Shown piece after piece: positions 53,802 to 62,354 of a DNA stretch of 64,000 nt. This DNA is from an uncultured Bacteroidota bacterium. Its GTDB lineage: Bacteria > Bacteroidota > Bacteroidia > Bacteroidales > F082. The first letter of the stretch is position 1. Each line of letters opens with the position of its first letter. A program made the position numbers and the translations under genes. The stretch covers positions 1 through 64,000 of the forward strand of contig CAITDJ010000094.1 in assembly GCA_903891085.1 (NCBI GenBank), read 5' to 3'. The notes under the pieces are model-generated. The model worked only from the letters and a program-made list of their open reading frames with translations. It was not told the DNA's origin and made no database searches.

Positions 53802-55526
53802 ATGAAGATTAAATCATTGCTTTCAATTGCTCTTGTGCTTATAACAATTAGTGTGGCGGCACAGTCAGAACTTGAAGAAATGCTGGGTGATACACTCCAA
53901 ATAAATCAGACTGATTCATTAAGTCTTGAGTCACCTGAAAGTATTGAAGCCCAAAATAATGGCCTTGCCTATATTGAAGACTCACCAATCGTTCGTATGT
54001 TAGACAGCTTGTTGCGCATACAGTATTTTAGCGACAGCATGCTTTGGTACGACACAGTCAATCTGAATAAATACGGTTTTTCCCCTCTCGATATACCCAA
54101 TTATCCTGATAGTGTTTATGCTGCACGCATCGCTGAACTGGATCGGGAAACACCGCTCGATTTGATTTACAACAAACATGTAAGGGCTTTTATCGATTTG
54201 TATGCCATGCGCAAACGCGGACTGACAGGCCGGGCTCTCGGACTTTCATATGTTTATTTCCCAATGATTGAGGAACAATTGGATAAGTACAACATTCCAC
54301 TGGAAATGAAGTACCTGGCAATTGTGGAATCAGCTCTCAACCCCTCAGCCGGTTCACCAGCCGGTGCAAAAGGCATGTGGCAATTTATGTATGGAACCGG
54401 TAAGGTGTATAACCTAAAAGTAACCTCACTTGTAGATGATCGTTTCGACCCATTCAGGGCTACCGAGGCTGCCTGTAAACACATGAATGACCTTTATAAT
54501 ATGTATCAGGATTGGTATCTGGTACTTGCTGCCTACAATTCTGGTGCCGGGACAGTGAACCGCGCAATTCGCCGGGCAGGTGGTGTAAAGGACTATTGGG
54601 CAATCTGGCCGTTTCTTCCAAAAGAAACACGTGGTTATGTTCCTGCCTTTATTGCTGTTAATTATGTGATGAGCTATGCCTCGGAACATAATATCTATCC
54701 GATAAGTCCTGGGATAATTGCAAATGGGACTGATACAGTTACTGTTACCGAGGTGGTATCGTTCGATCAATTGAACGAAATGTTGGGAATTCCCATGCGG
54801 GATCTGAAATTTTTCAATCCACAGTACAAAAGGGAGATTATACCTGCAACCTGCGAAAAACCCTATCTGTTGAGGATTCCAACAAATTATGTGGGCGATT
54901 TTATCAATAATGAATCAGAGTTGTATGCCTACAAAACAAAAAAAGGTGTTGAAAAAGTGAAGCTTCTCGAGGAAGTTGAGAAAGTGAGTGACCAATCGGT
55001 GCATATTGTGCGTAAAGGTGAAAACCTTGGAGGAATCGCAAAAAAATATAATGTAAGTGTGAACCAGCTTAAATCGTGGAATAACCTCAAGAGCACCAAC
55101 CTTCGCGTAGGACAGAAACTAACACTATACAATTCCGGGGCTCCCATGGCACAAATTACAAAGTCGCCACAGAAGCGTTCGACCAGTTCGACCCATCATA
55201 CCGTGAAAGCTGGCGAAACACTCGGAATTATTGCTGATAAATATAAATGTAATGTTACTGACTTACAGGAATGGAATGGTCTAAAAAGTACCAAACTTCA
55301 AGTTGGTCAACAACTCAAAGTTTATCAGCCTTCCGACGAAAAAACATCAAAAGGTGAAGTTAGTGGTAAATTTATCTATCATACGGTGAAAGCTGGCGAT
55401 ACCCTTTGGGATATTGCACGTGCCTATGATGGTGTAACGGTGGATCAGATAAAAAAACTGAACAAACTTGGGAAAAACTCTAAACTCCAGATTGGCCAGA
55501 AATTAAAAGTTGCCTCCGCCGGCTAA
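53802..55526 (+). CDS. mltD: Membrane-bound lytic murein transglycosylase D-like protein
   Basis: Cleaves peptidoglycan between MurNAc and GlcNAc. The 574-residue protein has a signal peptide (SLLSIALVLITISVAAQ) rather than a lipobox. The SLT/GEWL domain (about 140-270) has the catalytic glutamate in YLAIVESALNPSAGSPAGAK, then GMWQFM and LAAYNSGAGTVNRAIR. Three LysM domains at the C-terminus bind glycan: HIVRKGENLGGIAKKYNVS, HHTVKAGETLGIIADKYKCN and YHTVKAGDTLWDIARAY. Three LysM copies are within the family range. Confidence 0.93.
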   Translation: MKIKSLLSIALVLITISVAAQSELEEMLGDTLQINQTDSLSLESPESIEAQNNGLAYIEDSPIVRMLDSLLRIQYFSDSMLWYDTVNLNKYGFSPLDIPNYPDSVYAARIAELDRETPLDLIYNKHVRAFIDLYAMRKRGLTGRALGLSYVYFPMIEEQLDKYNIPLEMKYLAIVESALNPSAGSPAGAKGMWQFMYGTGKVYNLKVTSLVDDRFDPFRATEAACKHMNDLYNMYQDWYLVLAAYNSGAGTVNRAIRRAGGVKDYWAIWPFLPKETRGYVPAFIAVNYVMSYASEHNIYPISPGIIANGTDTVTVTEVVSFDQLNEMLGIPMRDLKFFNPQYKREIIPATCEKPYLLRIPTNYVGDFINNESELYAYKTKKGVEKVKLLEEVEKVSDQSVHIVRKGENLGGIAKKYNVSVNQLKSWNNLKSTNLRVGQKLTLYNSGAPMAQITKSPQKRSTSSTHHTVKAGETLGIIADKYKCNVTDLQEWNGLKSTKLQVGQQLKVYQPSDEKTSKGEVSGKFIYHTVKAGDTLWDIARAYDGVTVDQIKKLNKLGKNSKLQIGQKLKVASAG

Positions 55527-55713
55527 AAGTCAATACAATCTGATCAAATTTTCTTACCCAAGAGTAATTGTTACCCTAGTATTTTCCATTTAGTTTAACA
55601 AACTTCCTGTTTCAACCCATTTAGGATATGCAGTAATAACGAATTGATATCACCATGACATCATTCATTAACATGTTCTTAACGTTGAAATTACAGCCGG
55701 GTGGAAATGAAAC

Positions 55714-56127
55714 CTATTCCTTTGTAAAAGTGGTTTTAATTGTTCCAAGTGGTGTTGAACTCTCTGAAATAATTTTATTATCCACAAGTTTACCGAGCCC
55801 GATAGGCGAAAGATCATCCTGTTTGTAAGCATAGCTAATTGATCCACTTGCTTCATCCAAAAACCAAAACAGTGACTGTGGTTCACTTTTGGCGTCAATA
55901 TAAAGCAACATTGCTGAATCATTCTGAATTTTGAAGAAAACCTGCTTGTTTTCCAATCCAACCTGACGAATCATTTCGGGACTTGCCACCTGCTCATCAA
56001 ATTTCACATCCACTGTTTCGGCTTTCCATGTTCCGATTAACTTGCTTTTTGGATTGGAATTACATGCGTATAATACTGTAAATAAAATAATTATACTAAT
56101 TATCGATATTAATTTTGAAGACTTCAT
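55714..56127 (-). CDS. Small lipocalin-like lipoprotein
   Basis: A 137-residue lipoprotein: signal peptide and lipobox ILFTVLYAC (Cys22), then a beta-rich domain starting KLIGTWKAETVDVKFDEQ and ending GTIKTTFTKE. The opening GTW phrase resembles lipocalin-like DUF proteins of Bacteroidota. Ligand and role are unknown. A -7 element (56143-56150) lies 16 bases upstream; it is divergent from the tetR operon, and the gap includes the operator. Could be part of the same regulon. Confidence 0.75.
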   Translation of the reverse strand: MKSSKLISIISIIILFTVLYACNSNPKSKLIGTWKAETVDVKFDEQVASPEMIRQVGLENKQVFFKIQNDSAMLLYIDAKSEPQSLFWFLDEASGSISYAYKQDDLSPIGLGKLVDNKIISESSTPLGTIKTTFTKE

Positions 56128-56142
56128 AAATATTATTTTTAA

Positions 56143-56150
56143 CAAAATTA
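56143..56150 (-). promoter_or_regulatory. -7 element for the lipoprotein gene
   Basis: TAATTTTG on the minus strand, close to the divergent tetR promoter. Confidence 0.45.
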
Positions 56151-56159
56151 AAAAAAAGC

Positions 56160-56189
56160 TTGACATCTTTCAGAATTTATATATTTTTG
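56160..56189 (+). promoter_or_regulatory. Promoter of the tetR-efflux operon
   Basis: TTG (56160-56162), exactly 19 bases, TATTTTTG (56182-56189). Transcription is predicted near 56195, at the left edge of the operator palindrome. Confidence 0.75.
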
Positions 56190-56195
56190 CCATCT

Positions 56196-56217
56196 GGTTT
56201 AACCATTTAGTTAAACC
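56196..56217. promoter_or_regulatory. Palindromic operator at the tetR start site
   Basis: GGTTTAAC-CATTTA-GTTAAACC: perfect 8-base inverted repeats around 6 bases, 22 bp in all, a typical size for a TetR dimer site. It covers the predicted transcription start and lies 14 bases before the tetR ATG, so binding would block the whole operon. Confidence 0.7.
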
Positions 56218-56231
56218 ATTTAATTAACACA

Positions 56232-56834
56232 ATGACAACAGAAGAACTGATTCTCGCAGCAGCCCGTAAGGTTTTCGTTCAAAAAGGGATGGAAGGCAGC
56301 CGAATGCAGGAAATTGCCGACGAAGCCGGTATTAACAAGGCATTGCTGCATTATTACTTCAGAAGCAAGGAGAAACTTTTTGAACAGATTTTTGCTGAAG
56401 GCCTGAAACAACTGTTGCCAAAAGTGCAGCTTTCTATCGAAAAATCAGAGGGAATCTGTGATTTTGTAAACTTCTTTATCGAGTATTATCTTGAAATGAT
56501 CAAGGAACTCCCCTATTTACCTCATTTTGTTTTACATGAAATTCACCGTGACCCATCTAAAATTGTTGAAATAATTAAGGGACAGGGATTGCCTTTTACA
56601 AGGTTACAGTCACTCATCGACAAGGATGTTGCTGCCGGAAGTATTAAACCCATACAACTTGAACACCTGATGGTAAATATTGTTTCAATGGTACTTTTTC
56701 CGGTTATTGCAAAACCGATTATTCAGGCTGTTCTTTTTGGCAATAATGAAATAAAATATGCAACTTTTCTGGAAGAACGAAAATCCGTCGTGATTCCATT
56801 TGTATTACAGGCAATTGGTGTCAAAACAAATTAG
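56232..56834 (+). CDS. TetR/AcrR-family transcriptional regulator
   Basis: A 200-residue repressor. The N-terminal DNA-binding domain (about 1-60) has RKVFVQKGMEGSRMQEIADE and the recognition helix AGINKALLHYYFRSKEKLFE. The C-terminal ligand domain (60-200) is helical. It starts the operon, 3 bases before the TolC gene, and an inverted repeat lies over its own start site, indicating autorepression. The inducer is presumably an efflux substrate. Confidence 0.94.
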   Translation: MTTEELILAAARKVFVQKGMEGSRMQEIADEAGINKALLHYYFRSKEKLFEQIFAEGLKQLLPKVQLSIEKSEGICDFVNFFIEYYLEMIKELPYLPHFVLHEIHRDPSKIVEIIKGQGLPFTRLQSLIDKDVAAGSIKPIQLEHLMVNIVSMVLFPVIAKPIIQAVLFGNNEIKYATFLEERKSVVIPFVLQAIGVKTN

Positions 56835-56836
56835 AA

Positions 56837-58123
56837 ATGAGAAATAGTATTATTGTTTTTTTAATGATCATGCTTGGTCTTGGGGTTCAGGCACAGACAG
56901 AAAGATCCGTTTTTTCGCTGGATCAACTAACGGACAGTGCAATCAGGCATTATCCGTTAAGTAATCAACGCGAAATCTACGATCAAAACACACAACTTAC
57001 CCAACGCAATATTGAAAAATTGTATTACCCGGGCATGCAGTTGAATGGTCAGGTTTCATACCAATCCGACGTCACGCAATTGAATGTGCCCATTCCGGGC
57101 TTTACTGTGCCGGAAATGGCGAAAGACTGGTATAAACTCAACCTCGACATTACACAGATGATTTATGACGGAGGTAGCCGGAGAAGTCAACGTGAGATCG
57201 AAGATTTTAATTATAAAGGTCAGATTAACAGTGTGTTTCAGCATGAGTATCATTTCAGAGAAATGATAGCAAAGCTATATTTCAGGGTTTTATTATTCGA
57301 TAAAAGCATCAATGTTTTAAAATCGAGTGCCACGGCGCTGCAAGGCACAATCAAAGAGATGCAGGCTGCATTGAATGGAGGAATAATTCTACAAGCTGAT
57401 GTGAATTCGTTAAAAGCTGAATATTTATCAGTTCAGCAAAAGATATTGGAAGCCGAAAGCAATAAAGCAGCAACACTCGATCTGCTTTCCACTTATACAG
57501 CAGTTTCATTGCAAAATGAGGATAGTTTGCTCATGCCAGTTATCGTGATAAATGATCTCGTTTTTATGAACCATCGTCCCGAACTAACGCAGTTAAATCT
57601 GCAACAGGAAAAATTGGGGAAAATGAAATCGCTGGTAAGTGTAAAGCAACGTCCTGTTATTCTGGCATTCGGACAACTGGGTTACGGCCGTCCGGGATTA
57701 AATATGCTTGAAGACGATTTCAAAGGATATTATGTTACCGGCCTTAAATTCAGCTACAAATTTTGGGATTGGAATACTACCAAACGCGAGAAACAGCTGT
57801 TGGGACTGCAACAGGATGTACTCGAATCGGAAAAAGAAAACTTTGATATGAATCTCAGAGCCAACTTCGCGGCACAATTACAGGAGATTGACAAAATAAA
57901 TAAGATACTTGAAACTGACAAGGAGATCATCGCGCTTCAGGAAACAGTGGTAGACGCATCAAAAAAGAGATTGCAAAGTGGCGTAATTACTTCAGCTGCC
58001 TATATTCAGGAATTTGAAAAATACACCAAGAGCCAATTAAACTACCAATTAAACACGATTAAACTGGTGAATGCCAGGATGGATTATATGTTCTTAACCG
58101 GAAATTTTAACACAAATGAATAA
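56837..58123 (+). CDS. TolC-family outer-membrane efflux protein
   Basis: A 428-residue outer-membrane channel protomer. Signal peptide MRNSIIVFLMIMLGLGVQAQ; SVFSLDQLTDSAIRHYP starts the first helical repeat. Two long coiled-coil repeats follow (about 150-215 and 340-400, the latter with KKRLQSGVITSAAYIQEFEK). Strand segments such as LNLDITQMIYDGGSRRS and KFSYKFWDWNTTKREKQ mark the barrel parts. It overlaps the HlyD gene by 8 bases. Together with the ABC genes it would complete a tripartite pump. Confidence 0.92.
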   Translation: MRNSIIVFLMIMLGLGVQAQTERSVFSLDQLTDSAIRHYPLSNQREIYDQNTQLTQRNIEKLYYPGMQLNGQVSYQSDVTQLNVPIPGFTVPEMAKDWYKLNLDITQMIYDGGSRRSQREIEDFNYKGQINSVFQHEYHFREMIAKLYFRVLLFDKSINVLKSSATALQGTIKEMQAALNGGIILQADVNSLKAEYLSVQQKILEAESNKAATLDLLSTYTAVSLQNEDSLLMPVIVINDLVFMNHRPELTQLNLQQEKLGKMKSLVSVKQRPVILAFGQLGYGRPGLNMLEDDFKGYYVTGLKFSYKFWDWNTTKREKQLLGLQQDVLESEKENFDMNLRANFAAQLQEIDKINKILETDKEIIALQETVVDASKKRLQSGVITSAAYIQEFEKYTKSQLNYQLNTIKLVNARMDYMFLTGNFNTNE

Positions 58124-59012
58124 TATACAACGCATATTTTCAGCACTTTTGATAGGTGTTACGGCATTAACTGCCTGCGACAGAAACGGAAATACTTCTG
58201 ACGCTTATGGTAATTTTGAGGCAACAGAGATCATGGTCTCTTCACTTTCGTCGGGACAACTAATGTTTCTAAGCGCAAAGGAAGGTGAACTTCTGGAGGC
58301 AAATCAGGTGGTTGGCTTGGTTGACACCATTGATTTATCGCTTCGAAAAGCACAACTTTTCAGTCAGAAACGAGCTATTCTTTCACGCCTTGGGTCAGTG
58401 AATGCGCAGTTAGAAGTAAACAAACAACAACTCACGAATGCACAGGTTGACCAGAAACGGATTCATAAATTACTGGAAGAGGGTGCTGCCACCATCAAAC
58501 AGAAAGATGATATTGATGGAAATATAAAACTGATCGAACGACAGATGACCGCCACTAAATCACAATTGGAAAGCATTAACAGCGAAGCTGTTGCACTCGA
58601 TAGCCAGGTTGCCCAGGTGAATGAATCCATCCGTAAATCAACCATCATCAATCCGCAAAAAGGGGTGGTACTTTCGAAATACGTTGAATCCGCTGAAGTC
58701 GTAAGTTTTGGAAAACCCTTGTACAAACTTGCCGACCTGAGTGTATTGGAATTAAAAGTATATGTGAGTGGAGGACAGCTTTCGCAATTTGCACTTGGAG
58801 ATGAAGTGACAGTTATCATTGATAAAAATAAAACTGAATTTCAACAACTAAAGGGAACCGTAAGCTGGATTTCATCAACTGCCGAGTTTACACCTAAAAC
58901 GATCCAAACTCGCGAAGAACGAGTTGAGTTGGTTTATGCTGCAAAAGTGCGGGTTCAAAACAACGGACAGCTCAAAATTGGCATGCCGGGAGAAATATTA
59001 TTTAAGAGATAA
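58116..59012 (+). CDS. HlyD-family periplasmic adaptor lipoprotein
   Basis: A 298-residue membrane-fusion protein. Signal and lipobox IGVTALTAC (about Cys21), then YGNFEATEIMVSSLSSGQL (biotinyl-lipoyl domain, first half), a coiled-coil hairpin (about 65-170, e.g. QLEVNKQQLTNAQVDQKRIH) and KSTIINPQKGVVLSKYVESA (second half), with a beta-barrel domain including LKVYVSGGQLSQFALGDEV. It resembles YbhG, the adaptor of the YbhFSR exporter. Joins the inner-membrane ABC transporter to the TolC-like protein. Confidence 0.92.
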   Translation: MNNIQRIFSALLIGVTALTACDRNGNTSDAYGNFEATEIMVSSLSSGQLMFLSAKEGELLEANQVVGLVDTIDLSLRKAQLFSQKRAILSRLGSVNAQLEVNKQQLTNAQVDQKRIHKLLEEGAATIKQKDDIDGNIKLIERQMTATKSQLESINSEAVALDSQVAQVNESIRKSTIINPQKGVVLSKYVESAEVVSFGKPLYKLADLSVLELKVYVSGGQLSQFALGDEVTVIIDKNKTEFQQLKGTVSWISSTAEFTPKTIQTREERVELVYAAKVRVQNNGQLKIGMPGEILFKR

Positions 59013-59096
59013 TCATTCATTTTGCAGGCAATTTAACCTATTGTTGTAATATTGAGCATTCAATTAATCACTCATTAATAACTAAATTACATTTTT

Positions 59097-59552
59097 ATGA
59101 AAAAAGTTACCTTATTACTGTCATTGATCGTGTTTGTATTGTTAACAGCGCCGCAGGTGAAAGCCCAGAAAGCAAGTGATGTACTTGGCATTTGGCTAAA
59201 TGCCGATAAAGATGCCCACATTGAAGTATACCAGCAAGGGAATCAATATTTTGGTAAAATAATCTGGATGCTCGAACCAATCGATCCGGCAACCGGAAAA
59301 CCAAAACTTGATGTACTTAATCCTGAAGTTAGCTTACAAAGCAGGCCAAAAATGGGGCTGATGTTATTATCCAATTTCATTTTTGACGTAGACGAATGGA
59401 CCGATGGAGAGATTTATGATCCGAAAAGCGGAAAAACATACAGTTGTTATATGGAGTTTGAGGACTTGAATGATATGAATACACTCAAAATCAGAGGTTA
59501 TATCGGTTTTAGTCTGGTCGGAAAAACAACCTATTGGACAAGGGTAAAATAA
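59097..59552 (+). CDS. DUF2147 family exported protein
   Basis: A 151-residue exported protein: signal peptide KKVTLLLSLIVFVLLTAPQVKA, then a DUF2147 domain starting ASDVLGIWLNADKDAHIEVY and ending with GFSLVGKTTYWTRVK. Periplasmic beta-barrel of unknown function. It lies between the adaptor gene (84-base gap) and the first ATPase gene (10-base gap). The gap holds a TAATATTG sequence that could be a weak internal promoter, so it may be partly independent of the TetR promoter. Confidence 0.88.
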   Translation: MKKVTLLLSLIVFVLLTAPQVKAQKASDVLGIWLNADKDAHIEVYQQGNQYFGKIIWMLEPIDPATGKPKLDVLNPEVSLQSRPKMGLMLLSNFIFDVDEWTDGEIYDPKSGKTYSCYMEFEDLNDMNTLKIRGYIGFSLVGKTTYWTRVK

Positions 59553-59562
59553 AAGACCTGAA

Positions 59563-60510
59563 ATGAGCAACGGCGCAGTAATCCTTCAAAACATTTCAAA
59601 ATCGTACAAAACGGTAAAAGCACTGACCGAAATCAATGTTTCTATCGCAAAAGGAGAACTGTTCGGTTTTATCGGTCCCGATGGGGCCGGTAAAACAACG
59701 CTGTTCAGAATACTCACTACGTTGTTGAATCCTGACTCCGGAACAGCTACGGTTGAAGGCTTTGATACAGTAAAAAATTATAAATCAATAAGAAACATCG
59801 CTGGTTATATGCCAGGCAGATTCTCGTTGTACCAGGATTTGACGGTTGAGGAAAACCTCAGCTTTTTCGCAAGCATCTACAACACTACTATTGAAGAAAA
59901 TTACCATCTGATTGCTGATATCTACAAACATATCGAACCTTTCAAACACCGAAAAGCTGGAAAACTATCAGGTGGAATGAAACAAAAACTGGCACTTTCA
60001 TGCGCCTTGATTCACAAACCTGAAGTGCTGTTTTTGGACGAACCGACTACCGGCGTTGATGCTGTTTCCCGCATGGAATTCTGGGAAATGCTCAAAAAGT
60101 TACGTTCGCAGGGAATCACAATTCTCGTATCGACACCTTATATGGATGAAGCGGCATTATGCGACCGTGTTGCACTGATGCAAAACGGACATGTGATGAC
60201 AATTGACACACCCAATGCAATCATCAATGCATTTCCAGTAAAAATATATGCGGTCAGGTCGAATCGTATGTTTCATCTGCTGAACGATCTTCAATCCATT
60301 CCTGAAACCGAGGCCGTTTATCGTTTTGGTGATGTGGTTCATTATTTAAGTCATTCAAAAACATTTGACCCACTGTCAATTACAAGACATCTTGACTCTC
60401 TCAGTCATACTGAAATAACTGTTAACCAATCTGTTCCAACAATTGAAGACAGTTTCATGCTGTATATGCGCAAGTCGGACAAATTTAATATTTCGCAGCA
60501 TGACAACTGA
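59563..60510 (+). CDS. ABC transporter ATP-binding protein (YbhF N-half-like)
   Basis: A 315-residue ATPase. Walker A: GPDGAGKTT (38-46), a form I associate with the N-terminal half of YbhF. Signature LSGGMKQKLALSCAL (135-149), Walker B VLFLDEPTTGVD with E160. The switch position reads VSTPYMDEA: proline 192 replaces the histidine, so this half may not catalyse hydrolysis in its own site. The C-terminal 90 residues form an accessory domain. It overlaps the second ATPase gene by 11 bases. Together they correspond to the two halves of the fused YbhF. Confidence 0.93.
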   Translation: MSNGAVILQNISKSYKTVKALTEINVSIAKGELFGFIGPDGAGKTTLFRILTTLLNPDSGTATVEGFDTVKNYKSIRNIAGYMPGRFSLYQDLTVEENLSFFASIYNTTIEENYHLIADIYKHIEPFKHRKAGKLSGGMKQKLALSCALIHKPEVLFLDEPTTGVDAVSRMEFWEMLKKLRSQGITILVSTPYMDEAALCDRVALMQNGHVMTIDTPNAIINAFPVKIYAVRSNRMFHLLNDLQSIPETEAVYRFGDVVHYLSHSKTFDPLSITRHLDSLSHTEITVNQSVPTIEDSFMLYMRKSDKFNISQHDN

Positions 60511-61249
60511 ACGACCCAAGGTAATTGAGGTGAAACACCTGGTTAAGAAGTTTGGAAATTTCGTTGCAAACGACAATTTAACCTTTGATGTGAAGCAAGG
60601 CGAAATCTTCGGATTTCTGGGAGCCAATGGTGCCGGAAAAACAACCGCCATTAAAATTCTTTGCGGATTGCAATCACCCACTTCGGGCGAAATAAAAGTT
60701 GCCGGCTTTGATGTGTATCGCCAAACCAACCTGATTAAGCGAAACATTGGTTATATGAGCCAGAAATTCTCTCTTTACGAAGACCTCAGTGTCAGCCAAA
60801 ACTTTGAATTTTATGGCGGTATTTATGGATTGAGCAGAAAACAAATCAAAGAAAGAACAAGTTATTTTCTTGAGAAACTTGAACTTACCAATGAGGCAAA
60901 TAAAATTTTAAAAGAAATCCCTCTGGGCTGGAAACAAAAGCTGGCCTTTTCGGTGGCCATATTACATCATCCAAAAATCGTTTTTCTTGACGAACCAACC
61001 GGAGGTGTTGACCCGGTGACACGCCGTCAGTTTTGGGAGATGATTTATGAAGCTGCCAATGAAGGAATTACCATTTTTGTTACTACACATTATATGGATG
61101 AGGCTGAATATTGTGAACGTGTCTCCATCATGGTTGATGGCAGAATAGAGGCACTCGACACTCCTGCCATGTTGAAACAACAATATGGGGCAAGCAGTAT
61201 GAATGAAGTTTTTTTACGCCTGGCAAGGGCACAAAGCGCCGAACAATGA
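60500..61249 (+). CDS. ABC transporter ATP-binding protein (YbhF C-half-like)
   Basis: A 249-residue ATPase. Walker A GANGAGKTT (41-49), Walker B IVFLDEPTGGVD (E165), and H197 in VTTHYMDEA is intact. The signature is degenerate: IPLGWKQKLAFSV in place of LSGGQ (about 140-152). Start ATG 60500 overlaps the upstream ATPase end. The stop overlaps the permease start by 4 bases (ATGA). A longer in-frame start at 60443 would fall deep inside the upstream gene and is rejected. Confidence 0.92.
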   Translation: MTTERPKVIEVKHLVKKFGNFVANDNLTFDVKQGEIFGFLGANGAGKTTAIKILCGLQSPTSGEIKVAGFDVYRQTNLIKRNIGYMSQKFSLYEDLSVSQNFEFYGGIYGLSRKQIKERTSYFLEKLELTNEANKILKEIPLGWKQKLAFSVAILHHPKIVFLDEPTGGVDPVTRRQFWEMIYEAANEGITIFVTTHYMDEAEYCERVSIMVDGRIEALDTPAMLKQQYGASSMNEVFLRLARAQSAEQ

Positions 61250-62343
61250 AAGGTTTTATTATCAAGGAATTCCTGCATATCTTCCGCGATCTGCGCACCA
61301 TGCTGATACTGTTTGGGATGCCAGTCGTACAGGTTTTGTTATTCGGTTTTGCAATCACCAATGAAATTAACCATGCCAGCATTGCCATTCTTGATCAGGC
61401 TAAGGACGAAGTGAGCATGAAAATTACGGATAAGATACTATCATCCGGTTATTTCGATCTTAAAGCTGTGTTGACCCATCCCGACCAGATAGAAGCTGCT
61501 TTCGGTGAAGGAGTAATTAAGGAAGTGGTCGTTTTTGAACCAGGTTTCGGACGAAAATTGGAAAAAGAGGGCAAGGCCAACATGCAAATCATCACCGATG
61601 CTTCGGATCCCAACACAGCCAATTTATTGTACAATTACACATCCGGAATTGTTCGCGACTATTCACGTGAAATGATGGAAAACAAAACGCCACCCATGCA
61701 AATCTCCATCGAATCGAATATGATGTATAATCCTGAATTGAAAGGCGTTTTTATGTTTGTTCCCGGAACGATCACCATTCTTCTCATGTTGGTTTCGGCT
61801 ATGATGACTTCCATTTCCATCGCCCGCGAGAAAGAACTCGGCACCATGGAAGTATTGCTGGTTTCACCCTTAAAACCTTTTCAAATAATCATTGGTAAAG
61901 TGCTGCCATATATACTGTTATCCTTTACAAATGCTGTTGTTATTCTTGTGCTGGCTTTCACGGTTTTCGGAATGCCAATCAATGGTAGTATACTATTTCT
62001 GCTTCTGGAGAGTATTTTATTCATTGTAATGGCACTTTCGATGGGGATTTTTATCTCCACGGTGAGCCAAACGCAACAGCAGGCAATGTTACTTTCGATG
62101 TTTGTGCTCATGCTCCCAACCATTTTACTTTCCGGGTTCATTTTCCCGATCGAAAATATGCCGCTTCCATTGCAAATACTGAGCAACATCATGCCAAGTA
62201 AATGGTTCATCATTATTGTGAAAAGCATCATGATTAAAGGGCTGGGCATCACTTATGTATGGAAGGAAACACTCATTTTGCTTGGAATGACATTGTTTTT
62301 TATCGGGCTGAGTGTGAAAAAATTTAACATCCGCCTGGGCTAA
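61246..62343 (+). CDS. ABC-2 type permease (YbhS/YbhR-like)
   Basis: A 365-residue inner-membrane permease. One N-terminal helix (about 20-40, MLILFGMPVVQVLLFGFAIT), a large extracytoplasmic domain (about 40-170) and five C-terminal helices, with the ABC-2 signature EKELGTMEVLLVSPLKPFQ. Overlaps the ATPase gene by 4 bases; the second permease follows 11 bases later. Probably forms a heterodimer with it. Confidence 0.93.
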   Translation: MKGFIIKEFLHIFRDLRTMLILFGMPVVQVLLFGFAITNEINHASIAILDQAKDEVSMKITDKILSSGYFDLKAVLTHPDQIEAAFGEGVIKEVVVFEPGFGRKLEKEGKANMQIITDASDPNTANLLYNYTSGIVRDYSREMMENKTPPMQISIESNMMYNPELKGVFMFVPGTITILLMLVSAMMTSISIAREKELGTMEVLLVSPLKPFQIIIGKVLPYILLSFTNAVVILVLAFTVFGMPINGSILFLLLESILFIVMALSMGIFISTVSQTQQQAMLLSMFVLMLPTILLSGFIFPIENMPLPLQILSNIMPSKWFIIIVKSIMIKGLGITYVWKETLILLGMTLFFIGLSVKKFNIRLG

Positions 62344-62354
62344 ATCTGCTGAAA

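Noticed and set aside
60443-60499. Upstream start for the second ABC ATPase
   Set aside because: It would overlap the first ATPase by 68 bases and add a sequence unlike ABC N-termini; ATG 60500 gives the standard form.
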